Source of the DNA: Lumbricus rubellus
Lineage: Eukaryota; Annelida; Clitellata; Crassiclitellata; Lumbricidae
Direction: 5' to 3'
DNA: 64,000 nucleotides
Assembly: GCA_945859605.1 (NCBI GenBank)
Contig: OX243817.1
Coordinates: 20,774,718-20,838,717 of the forward strand
A model generated the notes under the pieces. The model was not told the origin of the DNA and made no database searches. It saw only the letters and a program-made list of their open reading frames with translations. How positions within the stretch are numbered: the stretch's first letter is position 1; each line of letters begins with the position of its first letter. This document shows, in pieces, positions 10,534 through 22,030 of this stretch. The position numbers and the translations under genes were made by a program.

Positions 10534-13500
10534 ATGTTCTATGCTAGCTGGACCGTCAGCTATTGGCTTGTCTTCATGCTATGCCTTACTAGTGAATCTC
10601 TTGTGACATTGGGTAAGTGTGCTTCGAAATTAAATTCTCTTTTCATTAATTTTTGCCCGATAATCGTAAAAAAATTGTGTATTAATACTGGTAGTTGAAC
10701 TTGACTTGGCAATTGGGTTTCTGCTTTCCTGGTTGAAATTTTAGACCTGATCAATGATCATTTATTGATATCTCATGTGTAATGCATGAAATATCGGTTG
10801 TCATACTGCAAACTGCTGATGTTTTAAATAAATATATTTTCTTTGAGTCAGAAAGGTTTTATTTATTTATTTATTTATTTCGGAATGATCTCACCTGATC
10901 AATTCATTGAAAAATGAACAGCGTTGAAGCCATATACAATTGCTATATGAAACCTGCAACCCCTCAGCAAACTGCTGATGTTTTAAATAAATATATACAT
11001 AATTATTTATATTGTATTTACTAACATAATACATAGTGTGTAATACGCTGTTTATGCTTTGGGCATATATTATCTTTTGTTGACAGCGAATCAATCAGAC
11101 AATACAACCAAAAGTCCATCAGCAATAATAACAGATAGTACGCCATTGAATACAGATGTGTCGTCTGTTGAGCCGACCACGGATGTCACGACCTACGCTG
11201 GTCATAAGTTGCAATGCACAGAAGAAGAACGCCGTAGAGTCAGTTGCTTACATGGCGAATGCTTTGCGGTTGACTTGAACCAACGCGTTGCAGGCTGTGT
11301 GTAAGTTTCCTAGATGCTCTTCTGACGCTAATCAATTTATTCGGCTGGAGTGCTTGATGGTTATGAAAAACATGGTTGTTTGTATGTGCACTTGTTATTG
11401 TGCCCCTTCAAGCTCTCTACTCAGAGGCGCTTCTGACTACAGCACGGACACTGCATTAGAGTTTCATGCTGAAGCGTTGAACAATTGCGAGTGAAAAACT
11501 TGCCCAAGGTTCCTGCGTGGCGACTTGAGGTGGATTTGATCCTCCGGCTGCACAGCAACGAACATACCCACTACACCACCGCGCCCCACGATTTATTTTA
11601 TTTAACTGCTGTATGCATATGCACTGTTCTTCAACATGATTTGATGGCTTGTGGCGTTATGAATTGTCATCTGCCAAACATTGGAATTGGAAGGCAATGT
11701 TAGCAGAATAGTTTGTTCTCTTCTGTTAGGTTTTATATTTGATGCCAGCTGTTTGACTTTGAGTAGTAATTGTTAACTGGTTGTTTATGTTATGTTCTAA
11801 TTCTCAAGTTGACTGTCATAGTTGCTCATGTTACGCTTCTCTGTCTGATATACAATACTCAAGTGTTAGTGTGCTGTTAGATTTTCATAATAGAAAATGA
11901 AATATACAGCGAATAACTATGCTTGTGCTGAAAAAAGCATAGGATGCAGAATGAATGTAATGTAATTTTCATTGCACGGTTTGTTTTGTATCCTTTGTTG
12001 TTTGTTTAGCACAGTCTTTAGTTATTCGTTGTATGTTTAATTTATCTCACTATGCAAATTTATTTTACATATGCTTTGATAGGATAAAAATGCCAAGATT
12101 TTAATCAACTATTGTTGGAGTTTAACATATAGTAGGTGCAGTGTAATTAATAATGTTTGAACTGCATTGCCTGGTTTGACCTTTCATAGCTGCTGACAGC
12201 CATGCATTTCCGTATGTTCTTTTATCATGTCATGTCTTCAGCAGCTGTCTCCAAATGTGCAGCATACTGAAATATCATACTATAAAGTGCATCCAACATT
12301 TTTACAACAATCTTTTAGATTGCAAATTGCGTACAATGATTTATGGTACGATCGGTAGTGGTCTGTACGCATAGTTTTAGTTTTTCTCCATCGAATTCTT
12401 TTATGTGCATGCGTAATAGTTCTAAGAATACCAACATTCATTGCTTTTACTCTAGATGCCAGTCTGGTTGGGATGGGCCACGCTGTCAATTTATGGAGAT
12501 ACCACCTGAGTTATGTAAGTGTTCATTGAATTTTAATTATAATCTGCAAGTGGTTTATGTATTTTAAGTGCGTCCAACGTGTTTACAACAACATGTTTAC
12601 AGAGAAAATGTAATGTTATATAATTTCATTAACATTCCGCAGACAAAATTGGTAGTAGACCTGAAACCAGACCAGTTTCTAAAAATGCACTACATAATTT
12701 AGATCAAAAGCAAAACATAAATATACAGTGTAAGGTAGAATAAATTGGTCAGAGATTGAAATCTTTGCAGAGCGACATTTTTTCAAGATATCTGTTCCCT
12801 TTGAACATTCTTGTACATGTAAGATAAGTATATACCGGTATTGATTACAAGACCACACTGTTGTTGCATTGAAAGGTTTGGCTGCTGTAGCTTTATTTCT
12901 GGTTTCCCTGGCCTGTCATACTTCAGTGGGTCCTCTCCAGTGAATTTAATTTGTGAGTTATGTGATTTATTTGAAGCAATTGAGCATTTAGTACCATGGA
13001 GACATTTTATAATATTGGATTGGATGGAATGCACTCTCTCTTAAAATTGACTTTCTTAATTTCTTCTGCCCACATGCATCTACAAGTTTTTTGTGGATTT
13101 TATTTATTTTACCATACTTGACATAATAGCTTCACTAACTTGTAAAAATGTTAAAACTGGTGTAATATCACATTTTATTGAGCTGGAGATGGTGAATATG
13201 GGGGGGGGGAACTGCATATTTTGCACATGTAATAAAATGTTTAAAACTTTTGAATTTGTGCATCTTGGTGCAGGCAGTTCTCAAATGTCAGGAGTTTAAT
13301 GTTGCCATAAATAGATCTCTGGCTTAAATCAAATCGATCTATAAAGTGCAAAATTGATAATATAGCTTTAAATTTCATGAGACCTTTTGAGTGGTGCAGT
13401 GTATAGTTAAAAAAAAATTATGCACAGAATTATTCTATATAGAACAACCTTCTGATGCTATTTCTTGGACACTGGTTCCCCCCGCATGCATCGTCTATCA

Positions 13501-16478
13501 GTGTCTTTATATTTATGTGTATATATTTACTTGTAACTGGTAAATATAATATTAATAGATTAATAATGTTAATGTCAATTTAGTTGTTTCTTTAAATTAA
13601 GGAGTTACATTGTTACGGAATGCAGAAGCATGTAAAATGGAATAAAATGTGTCAAGAATGTATTGTATTTGAAAATTCGTAGAGCAGTATAAGCACACTG
13701 GTATAAGCTAGCTATTGGGAGTTGCCCTCTGCACGACAGTCCCAAGGGAGTAAAGAAGTCTGTAAGAAGATGTCAGATGAGGGATAAGCCCAGCCAAAAT
13801 TTTTGAGCATAAGGAAGGAGACCAAGAGGAAGGACCCACAAAAGTAAAGGCACAGTGTTTTACCATGGTAGTCCTTACCTGAAGGACAAAAGGATCAGGA
13901 TGGTCTAGAGAGTGCAGAGGACAAAGACAGACAGCAGAGATGGTCTTACACATCAGATCACTAAGTTACTTGTTAACAATTTGCATGTTCTGAATTCTGA
14001 CGCTGAGGTAGTCTTGTGTGTTGTTTGTTTTCAGGGGAGGCGTCGAGTCTTGTTGGACTCATTGTTGGTCTTGTCGCTGGTGTGGTAGCTGTCGTCATTG
14101 GCGCTCTCATTGTTTACTTCTACCAGTAAGCTTACTGTATTATTCACTTCCATTGTCTTTCTTTGTCTATGAATTTTGATGCTGAATATGAAGATGAATT
14201 GTAGGAGAAAATAAATGATTGTCTTGTAAGAATAATTAATTAATTAGCTGGCTCAAGTCTTAGATCTAAGTACTAGACTCATAAATTGCGTATATATGTC
14301 TTGCTGTCCTGTCTATTCACTTGTGTGTCAGGCTACAAACACTTGGGCTCAGACGTTTTCAACCACAGGGCAATGCTTCTTTTGACAGATTTCTCGAGAT
14401 GTCTATGTTCTGTAAACATGTGTTATATTTGCTTTTGCCTGTTGCTGCATATTTGCCTAGATGTACTGACCGAAATAATTTTTAAATTGTACTTTTAGGA
14501 AGAATATTTTATTTAGCACTCAATTTGTGCAATTTTTCAAAGAGTGATTGACTTGTTAAAAATGCCATCTTTATATTAGAAACTGTGTGACCTTGTTAGC
14601 AGGACTTGGTCTCATCACTGGATGTGCCTATATTACTATTGTGCTTTCGGCGACTTTTATTGATTTTTATTTGATGTTCAAGAAACAGCTTCAGTTCAAA
14701 TCCATTGTAGTCTCTGTCTATGCAAGATGTACTTTAAAGTTTAAGCACTGTCAGAATAAGTTGTTAGTTGTTCGGCTGTTGTTATTCCAGGAGGAGGAAG
14801 CAGAAAAGACAACATTCAACTGTGAATGGTGGTCAAAGCCACAGAAACAGTGACACAGAAGAAGCTGAGTCTCTGAACAACGTGGGTAATTTTCTCTCAG
14901 GAATAAACTCTTTTCTCTAAGACATTGCCGCTAATTGAGTCTCGTGTGGAAAACCATCTTATGAAACTCTGCTTTTTGACTTTGAGCACATCTTGTAGTA
15001 ACTTTTGACCAAAAAATGGCAACTTGATAGTCCTCCTTAAACCATTAACGGTTTAACCTGACTTTTGGGTAGCCTGCAACTTATGAGTATGAGTTTATTG
15101 GGTAAACATAAAACTAAACAATTATGCAGAATTGCTATGGGTTCTTGTGCATTCTATAAAATTTTGCTGTTCCAAGCAATGGAACTCGCTGTCAATGTTT
15201 CTCCGATGCGAGCATGCTTTGCTTTCTTCAAAAAGTTGCAAAACTACATTTCCTTCTGGTTTTTAATAAAGTGTCTCAATTTCTAGCTGTTCTTTCCCTT
15301 GATGACTGTACTGACCATACCTCACTCAGAATTGCAATTTTGTAACTGCAAGCATTAATTTTTTCTAACACTAATGATCATTACCGAGTCAGAAAGGTCA
15401 AAATGTGCACAATTAACTTACAAGTAAGCTTGTTAATCATATTTAAGTCTGAACATGCTCTGAGCATAATATGTTCTGATACACACAATACACTATTCAT
15501 AAGGTCTTGTGTTAAAATTCCGGCTGTTCAAATAATTTTGCATCTGCAAATTAGAGATCTAAATATTAGGTAATATTTTACTTGTGATTTTTGAAACTTT
15601 TTAACTCAGCAATGCACGTATTAAATAGTTACTATCTGTAGTAAAATCATGCTGTCTTAACAAAACATTCAGCCTTCCAGTTAAATACAATGCAAAATTA
15701 AACCCTTGTCCTGGGTACGACGTTAAACTGCATCCATCCTCCGCCACAGAGAACCAACAACGTCCCTGTGCCGGTCCTAAGCCCGGACAAAGGAGGAAGG
15801 TTTGCCAGATGGGTGGCGATACACTGGCAGGAAAAGACCAAGACGATTGAAATCCGCAAAAACCACGACACAAGTGACAGAGCGACCCAGATGCTTCAAG
15901 GTGTCATGATGTGGAGCAGACATGCACAGGCCGGTTAGGACAGACAATGGAGAGAGTCGGGGGGAGAGCATGGGACGCATACGGGCATTGACCCACGTTG
16001 TCCTTCATGCCTCTTTTTCACGATTCTCTTCAATCAGACAAGGTGGTCTAGATGCTCCAAGATGTTCATGGTATGGAGCAGACCTGCTGACCGGACCGAT
16101 TGAAGCTGGGCAGCATGACGCGAGACAGACTCAGACAGAGAGTGGCGTCGGACTCTTACGGGCATTGAGCCCAATGATATTGATGATGATGAAATTAAGC
16201 CCAGTTTCAAAATTACCTGATCTTTCTACGACTTTTTCTCAGGCATGATTAGATGCACCATTTCAGTAAATGTGCTGAAATGATGGCGTGTAGTTTCAAT
16301 ATGATTTTAAAATCTTTTGTTTGATGTATCTAAGTTATGCTAGTATGTAATGTTAACACATCCATCACATTTGTTGGTTTTATTGAGCACTTTTAGCAAT
16401 TTGTATTTTGAGGTTTAAGATTGAAGTTACAGATAATTAATTAACGCTATGTTTCCTCTTTTAGATGGAAAGAAGTGA
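10534..16478 (+). CDS. Membrane-anchored EGF-receptor ligand (TGF-alpha/HB-EGF/Spitz type), six exons
   Basis: Exons: 10534-10612, 11087-11300, 12456-12514, 14035-14125, 14791-14885 and a terminal exon from 16465. All junctions are GT-AG and keep one frame. Residues 1-27 form a signal peptide (hydrophobic YWLVFMLCL core). Residues 28-69 are a Ser/Thr-rich linker with an N-glycosylation sequon at Asn32. Residues 70-108 are a single EGF module with six cysteines (70, 80, 85, 97, 99, 108) and CLHGEC and GCVCQSGWDGPRC motifs close to HB-EGF and TGF-alpha. A ten-residue stalk leads to one Gly-rich transmembrane helix (about 122-147), an RRKQKR stop-transfer and a short acidic tail. The intron between cysteines 4 and 5 is the known hallmark of EGFR-ligand genes. 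The product should be cleaved (rhomboid or ADAM) to release the EGF module that binds EGFR/ErbB. No Ig domain is present, so a classical neuregulin is less likely. The last junction is ambiguous: the tail is either DGKK (stop at 16478) or fourteen residues ending at 16509. Confidence 0.88.
10809..10998. repeat. 28-bp direct repeat flanking a TTTA microsatellite in intron 1
   Basis: AACTGCTGATGTTTTAAATA followed by AATATAT occurs at about 10809 and again at about 10970. A (TTTA)n run lies between them at 10858-10880. The copies are nearly identical, which suggests a recent local duplication inside intron 1 of the EGFR-ligand gene. Confidence 0.6.
11390..11592 (-). mobile_element. tRNA-derived SINE in intron 2 of the EGFR-ligand gene
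   Basis: Read on the minus strand from about 11592, GTGGTGTAGTGGGTA resembles a tRNA A-box region and GATCAAATCC a B box (pol III internal promoter). An unrelated body follows, then the tail CGCCTCTGAGTAG...CTTGAAGGGGCAC near 11440-11400, which matches the tail of other SINEs and of one LINE in this window. No coding content. Confidence 0.62.
13700..13960 (-). pseudogene. LINE reverse-transcriptase C-terminal remnant
   Basis: The minus-strand frame contains LQVRTTMVKHCAFTFVGPSS and W-x-SL spacing like the 'R-x-FS..GP..WNSLP' block near the end of many non-LTR retrotransposon ORF2 proteins. It is diverged and short, with no catalytic residues. It lies in intron 3 of the EGFR-ligand gene, in reverse orientation. 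Confidence 0.42.
15650..16235. repeat. Composite dispersed repeat with two diverged internal copies, LINE-tail-like
   Basis: Two related segments of about 140 bp begin near 15886 (AGATGCTTCAAGGTGTCATG) and near 16051 (AGATGCTCCAAGATGTTCAT). Each ends in a TACGGGCATTGA motif, and the second continues into ATGATATTGATGATGATGAA. A CGGGCATTGAGCCCAATGAT end with a (GAT)n tail resembles the 3' end of a non-LTR element. The family was not identified. It lies in the last intron of the EGFR-ligand gene. Confidence 0.45.
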
Positions 16479-16514
16479 TTACAAGGATGATCAACCTTCA
16501 AACAGTTGATGCAA

Positions 16515-16520
16515 AATAAA
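16515..16520 (+). promoter_or_regulatory. Possible polyadenylation signal of the EGFR-ligand gene
   Basis: AATAAA occurs 37 bp after the DGKK stop and only a few bases after the alternative stop at 16507-16509. The 3'UTR may be longer; further AATAAA copies occur downstream (for example near 17621). Confidence 0.4.
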
Positions 16521-19500
16521 GATCAATATCAACATTCCACTTTTACCAAAGCAATAACTTTACATCTTTTTTATTCAAATTTGTGAATTCATGTTTTTTC
16601 AAGGTTCCAAGTTATTGTAATTCAAGTGCAATGTCTTTTTATGTCTGAGTCGCATTTACAAATTAGCTTCAAATTTCACCATACAATTACTGGCCATGGT
16701 ATTGAGGTGACTGGTGAGATTTTCTCGTGTTTCAGCCATAACCTGTTTTTTTATTAATTGTTTTCTACCTTACGCTGTATATTTATGCATCTGCTTTTGG
16801 TCATAATTTTGTAGAGCAATTTTAGAAAATGGTATGGTTTCAGGTCTGCTTTCCATTTTGACTGTGGAATGTTAATGATATTAAAACATCACATTTTTTA
16901 CTTAAAATCTCACTACACGATGTACAATGAAATCATGTCTTTTCTGCTGTACTGCTGCTTCCAATCCTCGGTACATCTTATGCAACTGTGTGTTGCTCTG
17001 CACCTGTTCAGAAAAGGAGAACAGATTGAGTGATATTTGTGTTTTTTGGTGACATCTGTGCTTTGTCTGAATGGTATTCTAATCCAGTAATTGGGTATCT
17101 ACACTGCTGCAGTTGGTTGACTTGCAGGAAATTAACTTACAAGTTGATTTTTATAATGTCTTTTTTATCTGTCACTGTGATGTGTTCTAGGAATTAACAG
17201 CAGAATTGTTTTACCTGCTAGCATAATTATCTGTGATTTTAAGTTGAACACTAGAAGAAGTACGAGCTTGAGAATCTTATTTATGATGTATTTCTATGGC
17301 TAAATTTTTTGCATTATTTACGTTTTGGGATTTGTAGATGCTGATGTGAAATTATGTAAGTGAAATTATAGTCGAGTAATTAATTAGTGTAGCGCTCATT
17401 GGAACTGTTTGTTTGGTGCTATATGATGAGAAACTTGAGAAATGCAGCATCTTTATTTCTCCAGTTTCTTAGAGTTTAAGTTGTTTTGTTGCTAGGTAAT
17501 TAAATACTAATTATGAGAAGCTTCAAATCTTCAGTATCAATTTGGTTCAAGTTTCTTGGATTTTAGACATATCTGGTGCTAGCAAATGAATAAGTTGAAG
17601 AGGCGCTATGTAAATTCTTGAAATAAATGAATGAATAGCCTCAAAGTGCAGGATGTTTCAGTTCTTTTGCAGCTAGCTTATAACCAGACAAAATAAGAGT
17701 ATGAATGAAATCTTATTTATACTGTTAGTTCTTTGAGCTTTTTGTTTTCATAGCTGATAGATGTCTCATTTTTTCTTAGAATTGAAGTTTGGTACGTGCT
17801 GATGGGAAGCCTCAAAACTGGAGATTCTCTGAAATTACAAAAAGTTTAAGTTCATTTTGGTGCTGACTAATTGAAAGACTACAGTATTGTGAGAAGTTGA
17901 TTATCTGATTTTAAGTAATTTGTCTATTTTGTTAATTTTTTCCAGTCTGGTTTTGGCATTCCATCCATTGCTGACATGTGCCATACATATGCTATACCAA
18001 AAAGTTATATACATGTGAGATTATCTGTGTATTGCATATCTTCTTGTGTATATATATTTGTATAATTGTGTATATATTTTTATTTACAAATACCCAGAAA
18101 TGTATTGTCACGACTTTTGTTATGGTAATAGATTATTTGAAGCGTCTGTCATTTATTCTGTAAACCTTTAATGATGATCTACGTTGATTTGCCATACTTT
18201 TTTTATATGCTCGGCGAAATTAAGGGGTTAGGTGAACATGCTACATATGAATTTATGTATGTGTATACTGTATACTATACATGTGACTCTTGCAGTACTA
18301 GCAGATTTATGCCACACCTTGTCAAGTACGATTCAGCTGAAGTGTGTTTATGTACCTATGTGTGTGCATGCATTTAAGTTCATACAGTTATATTTTGTAT
18401 GAATATATTTATCTGCGTATGTATTAAAAGAAAGTTTTAATTGATTATTACCTCGATTGGTAGAATCATATTTCACTTGATACTAGGTAACTTAATTGTG
18501 TGTGCATGCTACAGAGAGATGTTTGCATCATGAAAGAGATTTTTAGTATAAAAATGATTTCAAGTTAGTAGGCCTACAGCCCTACATGGGTAATTAATAG
18601 GAATGTCATGAATTCAAATTGGAAGTAGACAGACCGGGGTCTATGAATAGGCAGATGGACAGATGAGATGTAATTAGAAAAGTTGTTAGAGAACAGCAAT
18701 GCATTGAATGCATTCAGAGAATGGAGGTGAAGTTTGCAATTTTCTAATTGTAATTGCAAATTTGTATAGCACTACTTCAAGAGAGATTCATTGGAGGCAT
18801 AAATTATCTTCAAATGCTTGTGGAAAGGAGGTACAGAGCAGAATGGCTGAGTAATTCATATCACAGACTGTAAGGCAACTAATTCCAAAACAATGAGCCA
18901 ACTCTTGCAAAACTCCTTTTGCTCGTCATTAGAATGTTGAGCCGGTGAGCAACCAAGTTGCATTGATGAGCAGATTAAACTGTGACAAAGTATGATAGAT
19001 ATATGATTTATTGTATTGTAAGACACAGTTCCTTTTGAGATTTTAATAGAATGGAGCCTGCTAGACAATTGTGCATGAGTATCAAGATCTTAAATGTGCT
19101 CTTGCATAGGTAACCAGCGAACGTGGATATAATGGCCAAATAGTTATCTGTATAAATTGATTGCTGCTGTGGTATTTATATAATCAATTTTAGTATTATC
19201 ACTGACAAAAAATGTGCTAAAGATTGCAGTGGATGTATAAATTTGTAATTGCTTTGTATGTATGAATGACATTGAATGTATCCTATTTAGTTTTACCGTT
19301 CTGCAGAATTAATTATGTGGAGACTTTGTGCAACCAATGTCATGGAGATTATCTGTGTCGTTTAGAGTAATTTATGGCATAATACTATTCACAGCACATT
19401 AGCACATTAGCAGTAGTAACTGTCATTGAAATATAGAATTTAGACCTACTGAAGCAAGATCTACATTTTACAGAAAGTGAGCTTGCTTTGTAAAACCATA

Positions 19501-20300
19501 TATTCCTTCTAATACATGAGGTGTTGGCAGGTGACTTGTATAGACCTTTAAGAAATAATTGTTTAAATGACTGATTATGAAGTAATAATTGTTTCCATTT
19601 TCATGTTTGTATTATAAAATTTTGACCGCTTTAGAAAAAAGATTTATTGGCATAAATTATAACAGTTTTTGTCACGTTGTTCACAAATGCACACCACCAC
19701 CGTAACGTCAGTTATAAATTGTGTGAAGAACTTCTGTAGTAACTTAGTAAGATTCAAACGGTAACCATCTTCTGGCCGAACATTTTGGAAATCACTGCCA
19801 CATTGTACATGAACTACATTCCAACCGGTGTTTCTTCTGACAAATTCTTATAGATGCACCATGTAATTTCTTTACATTTCTTACAGATGCACCATGTATT
19901 TTTTAACATTTCTTACAGATGCACCATGTAATTTCTTTACATTTTGTCAGATGTAAATGGAGGGTACTTACTTACTTACATTTGTACTGTATTCCATGTT
20001 TTCGACAGCTGGAGACATTATTATTTTGGATTATGAATTGAATATGTGGTTTTTTTAAGACTTGTTTTCATTCTGATGCAGTCGTAAATTTATGTGAACT
20101 TTTTCAATTTATTAATTTACGTATGGAAGCTTCTTCTACGCACTGTTGTTATCATCAGCTATACATTCCGATCTTTCGAAGAATTCGAAATTATATTGTT
20201 TGCAATATTTATTGGTGTTATTACATCAGTTTTTATCAATCGATTTATTGGATCATGTTGGTGCATATTACAATAAGCAAGTAGATGGATGATGCGTGTG
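16521..20300. other. 3'UTR/intergenic DNA, AT-rich
   Basis: No coding exon was recognised. At about 17598-17640 there is a SINE/LINE-type tail (GAAGAGGCGCTATGTAAAT, then AATGAATGAATAG). Three imperfect 32-33-bp copies of AGATGCACCATGTA...ACATTTCTTAC lie at 19852-19950. The rest shows no structure I can name. Confidence 0.5.
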
Positions 20301-20440
20301 TCTGTATGTATAGATTGGTTAGATGGATGGATGATCTGAGCAATCTATACATGCACACATTCTATGCATGCACCATTGCACATAATTATAAGTGTGCATG
20401 CATAGATTTTGTGCATGTATAGAACTATAGATCTCACGTA

Positions 20441-20616
20441 TTGAAACACTGGTAGATTGGGTGTGTGGGTGGTTGAGTGGGTGATTGAAACACTGGTAGA
20501 TTGGGTGTGTGGATGGTTGAGTGGGTGATTGAAACACTGGTAGATTGGGTGTGTGGGTGGTTGAGTGGGTGATTGAAACACTGGTAGATTGGGTGGATGG
20601 GTGGGTGGATGGATTT
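20441..20616 (+). repeat. 44-bp minisatellite, four copies
   Basis: Units start at 20441, 20485, 20529 and 20573, an exact 44-bp period, each beginning TTGAAACACTGGTAGATTGG. The copies differ at very few positions, so the array is young. Open frames on either strand here follow the repeat (44 is not a multiple of three) and are not genes. Confidence 0.93.
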
Positions 20617-20849
20617 CACGAAATCTGGTGGCTTCCACATTTGTTTAAGTGTCTTCTTAAGCAATGTTCAAGGCAAGTCATTTCGAATTTAGTTAGTGAC
20701 ACTCAGGGGCTTCTATCCCTATACATGGCGGGCGCAGCTTGCGCCCAGTCAAAAACAGGGGGGGAAAGCGATTTTTTTTTTAAATTTTCAATTTTTAATA
20801 CTCTTGTTACGTGTTACAACGTCAGAGTCTTCAGTTAAAGTCACACGAC

Positions 20850-21054
20850 CATAGGCGTAGGGGACATTTCAGAAGTTAGTGGGGGAAACTTAAACTTTTG
20901 CCCGAAAATTCTGACGACCTGTTTTTACTCATCCGGCCGAAATCTTCAGAAATTTGCCGCAATTTCCCATTTTTCGGGTCTCCTTGCCCGAAAAACAGAC
21001 TTGCCCAAAATTTCGGGGGCATTTGCCCCCTAGACCCCATCTCCTACGCCTATG
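20850..21054. mobile_element. MITE, 205 bp, CATAGGCGTAGG termini
   Basis: The ends CATAGGCGTAGGGGA (left) and the inverted TCTCCTACGCCTATG (right) match over about 15 bp. The 8-bp flanks CACACGAC and CCTACGAC agree at six of eight positions, fitting a decayed hAT-type duplication. The body has several TTGCCC/GGGGGC motifs. A relative with the same CATAGGCGCA-type end lies at 45111-45257. Confidence 0.78.
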
Positions 21055-21295
21055 CCTACGACGTGCGCACTTTCGTGTGAGCCTACAAAATTGTTTGTTT
21101 TGTTTACTGAAAAAGTTTGATTTACGGGCATATTTCTTTAACTAGACACGTAAGTAGGCCTACTATGCCCCGTGAGAAAAAGGGTCATGGAGTTCAGTGC
21201 TCAATCTAGGCACCTCTATGGAAGTTTCCCAGAAATTACTTTCCCCCACCCCCATATAACATTTTGACAGAATGGTAACAGTTTTTAGCTATACT

Positions 21296-22022
21296 CAGTG
21301 TAAAAAGTGAGACGGATCTCCCCGGATTTCCGATCCGGGGCCCTTGAATGTGTAAAAATTTAGATCCGGGGCCCCATAGTGATTTTTATGAGATCCGGAT
21401 CTCCCCGGATCTCCCAATATGACCCCCATAATCGGAGCGTATTTTATTAAACTTGACGTCTAAAGTGAAATTGCTCTTGATTCTTACAGTATCTTCTTTT
21501 CCTTCCTTTTTATATTAACGTAATTGAAGCTTCTCTGTAATTGATACAAGCGTCAATGCGTCAACAAGCCGTAGTCACTGGAATTGTGTCATATTTTCTG
21601 TACTTTTATTTCTGCACAAATGGTTACTTTTTTGAATATTTTTTAAAACACATTAATGGTTTTGAGGTTTAAAATGTCAGTTTCAGCCCTGCGTTAGCAT
21701 TGTAGTAACTTGCAGATTTTTTTATGTCTGGCAGATCTACAGTGTACTGTGTGTAGAATTCATGTCTTAATACAATACGACTACAGCTGTTTAATCAATG
21801 CATGCTAATTTGAAATACTGTAATTTCCTAATAAGATAATCACTTCAAGTTCAATCAATTAAATCGCTTTAAATATTGTTATATCATTGCGCTTTTCATT
21901 TTTTTTAGTAATTATTATCAATAATTAACAAGATATAACTTTGCGGAGGGCCCATCATAAATTTATGGGGGCCCGAATATATTTAAAGATCCGGGGCCCA
22001 TGATTTTACACTTTTACCACTG
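21296..22022. mobile_element. Non-autonomous hAT-type element, 727 bp, with 8-bp TSD
   Basis: Perfect direct repeats GCTATACT lie at 21288-21295 and 22023-22030. The ends are CAGTGTAAAAAGTG (left) and CAGTGGTAAAAGTG (right, minus strand). GATCCGGGGCCC palindromic motifs are repeated just inside both ends (21300-21400 and 21949-22000) and look like subterminal binding repeats. No open frame inside resembles a transposase. Confidence 0.88.
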
Positions 22023-22030
22023 GCTATACT

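Noticed and set aside
13201..13210. G-run as a G-quadruplex or regulatory site
   Set aside because: A single short run of G without further G blocks.
20319..20664. Overlapping Thr/His/Pro-rich frames
   Set aside because: They are produced by the 44-bp minisatellite.
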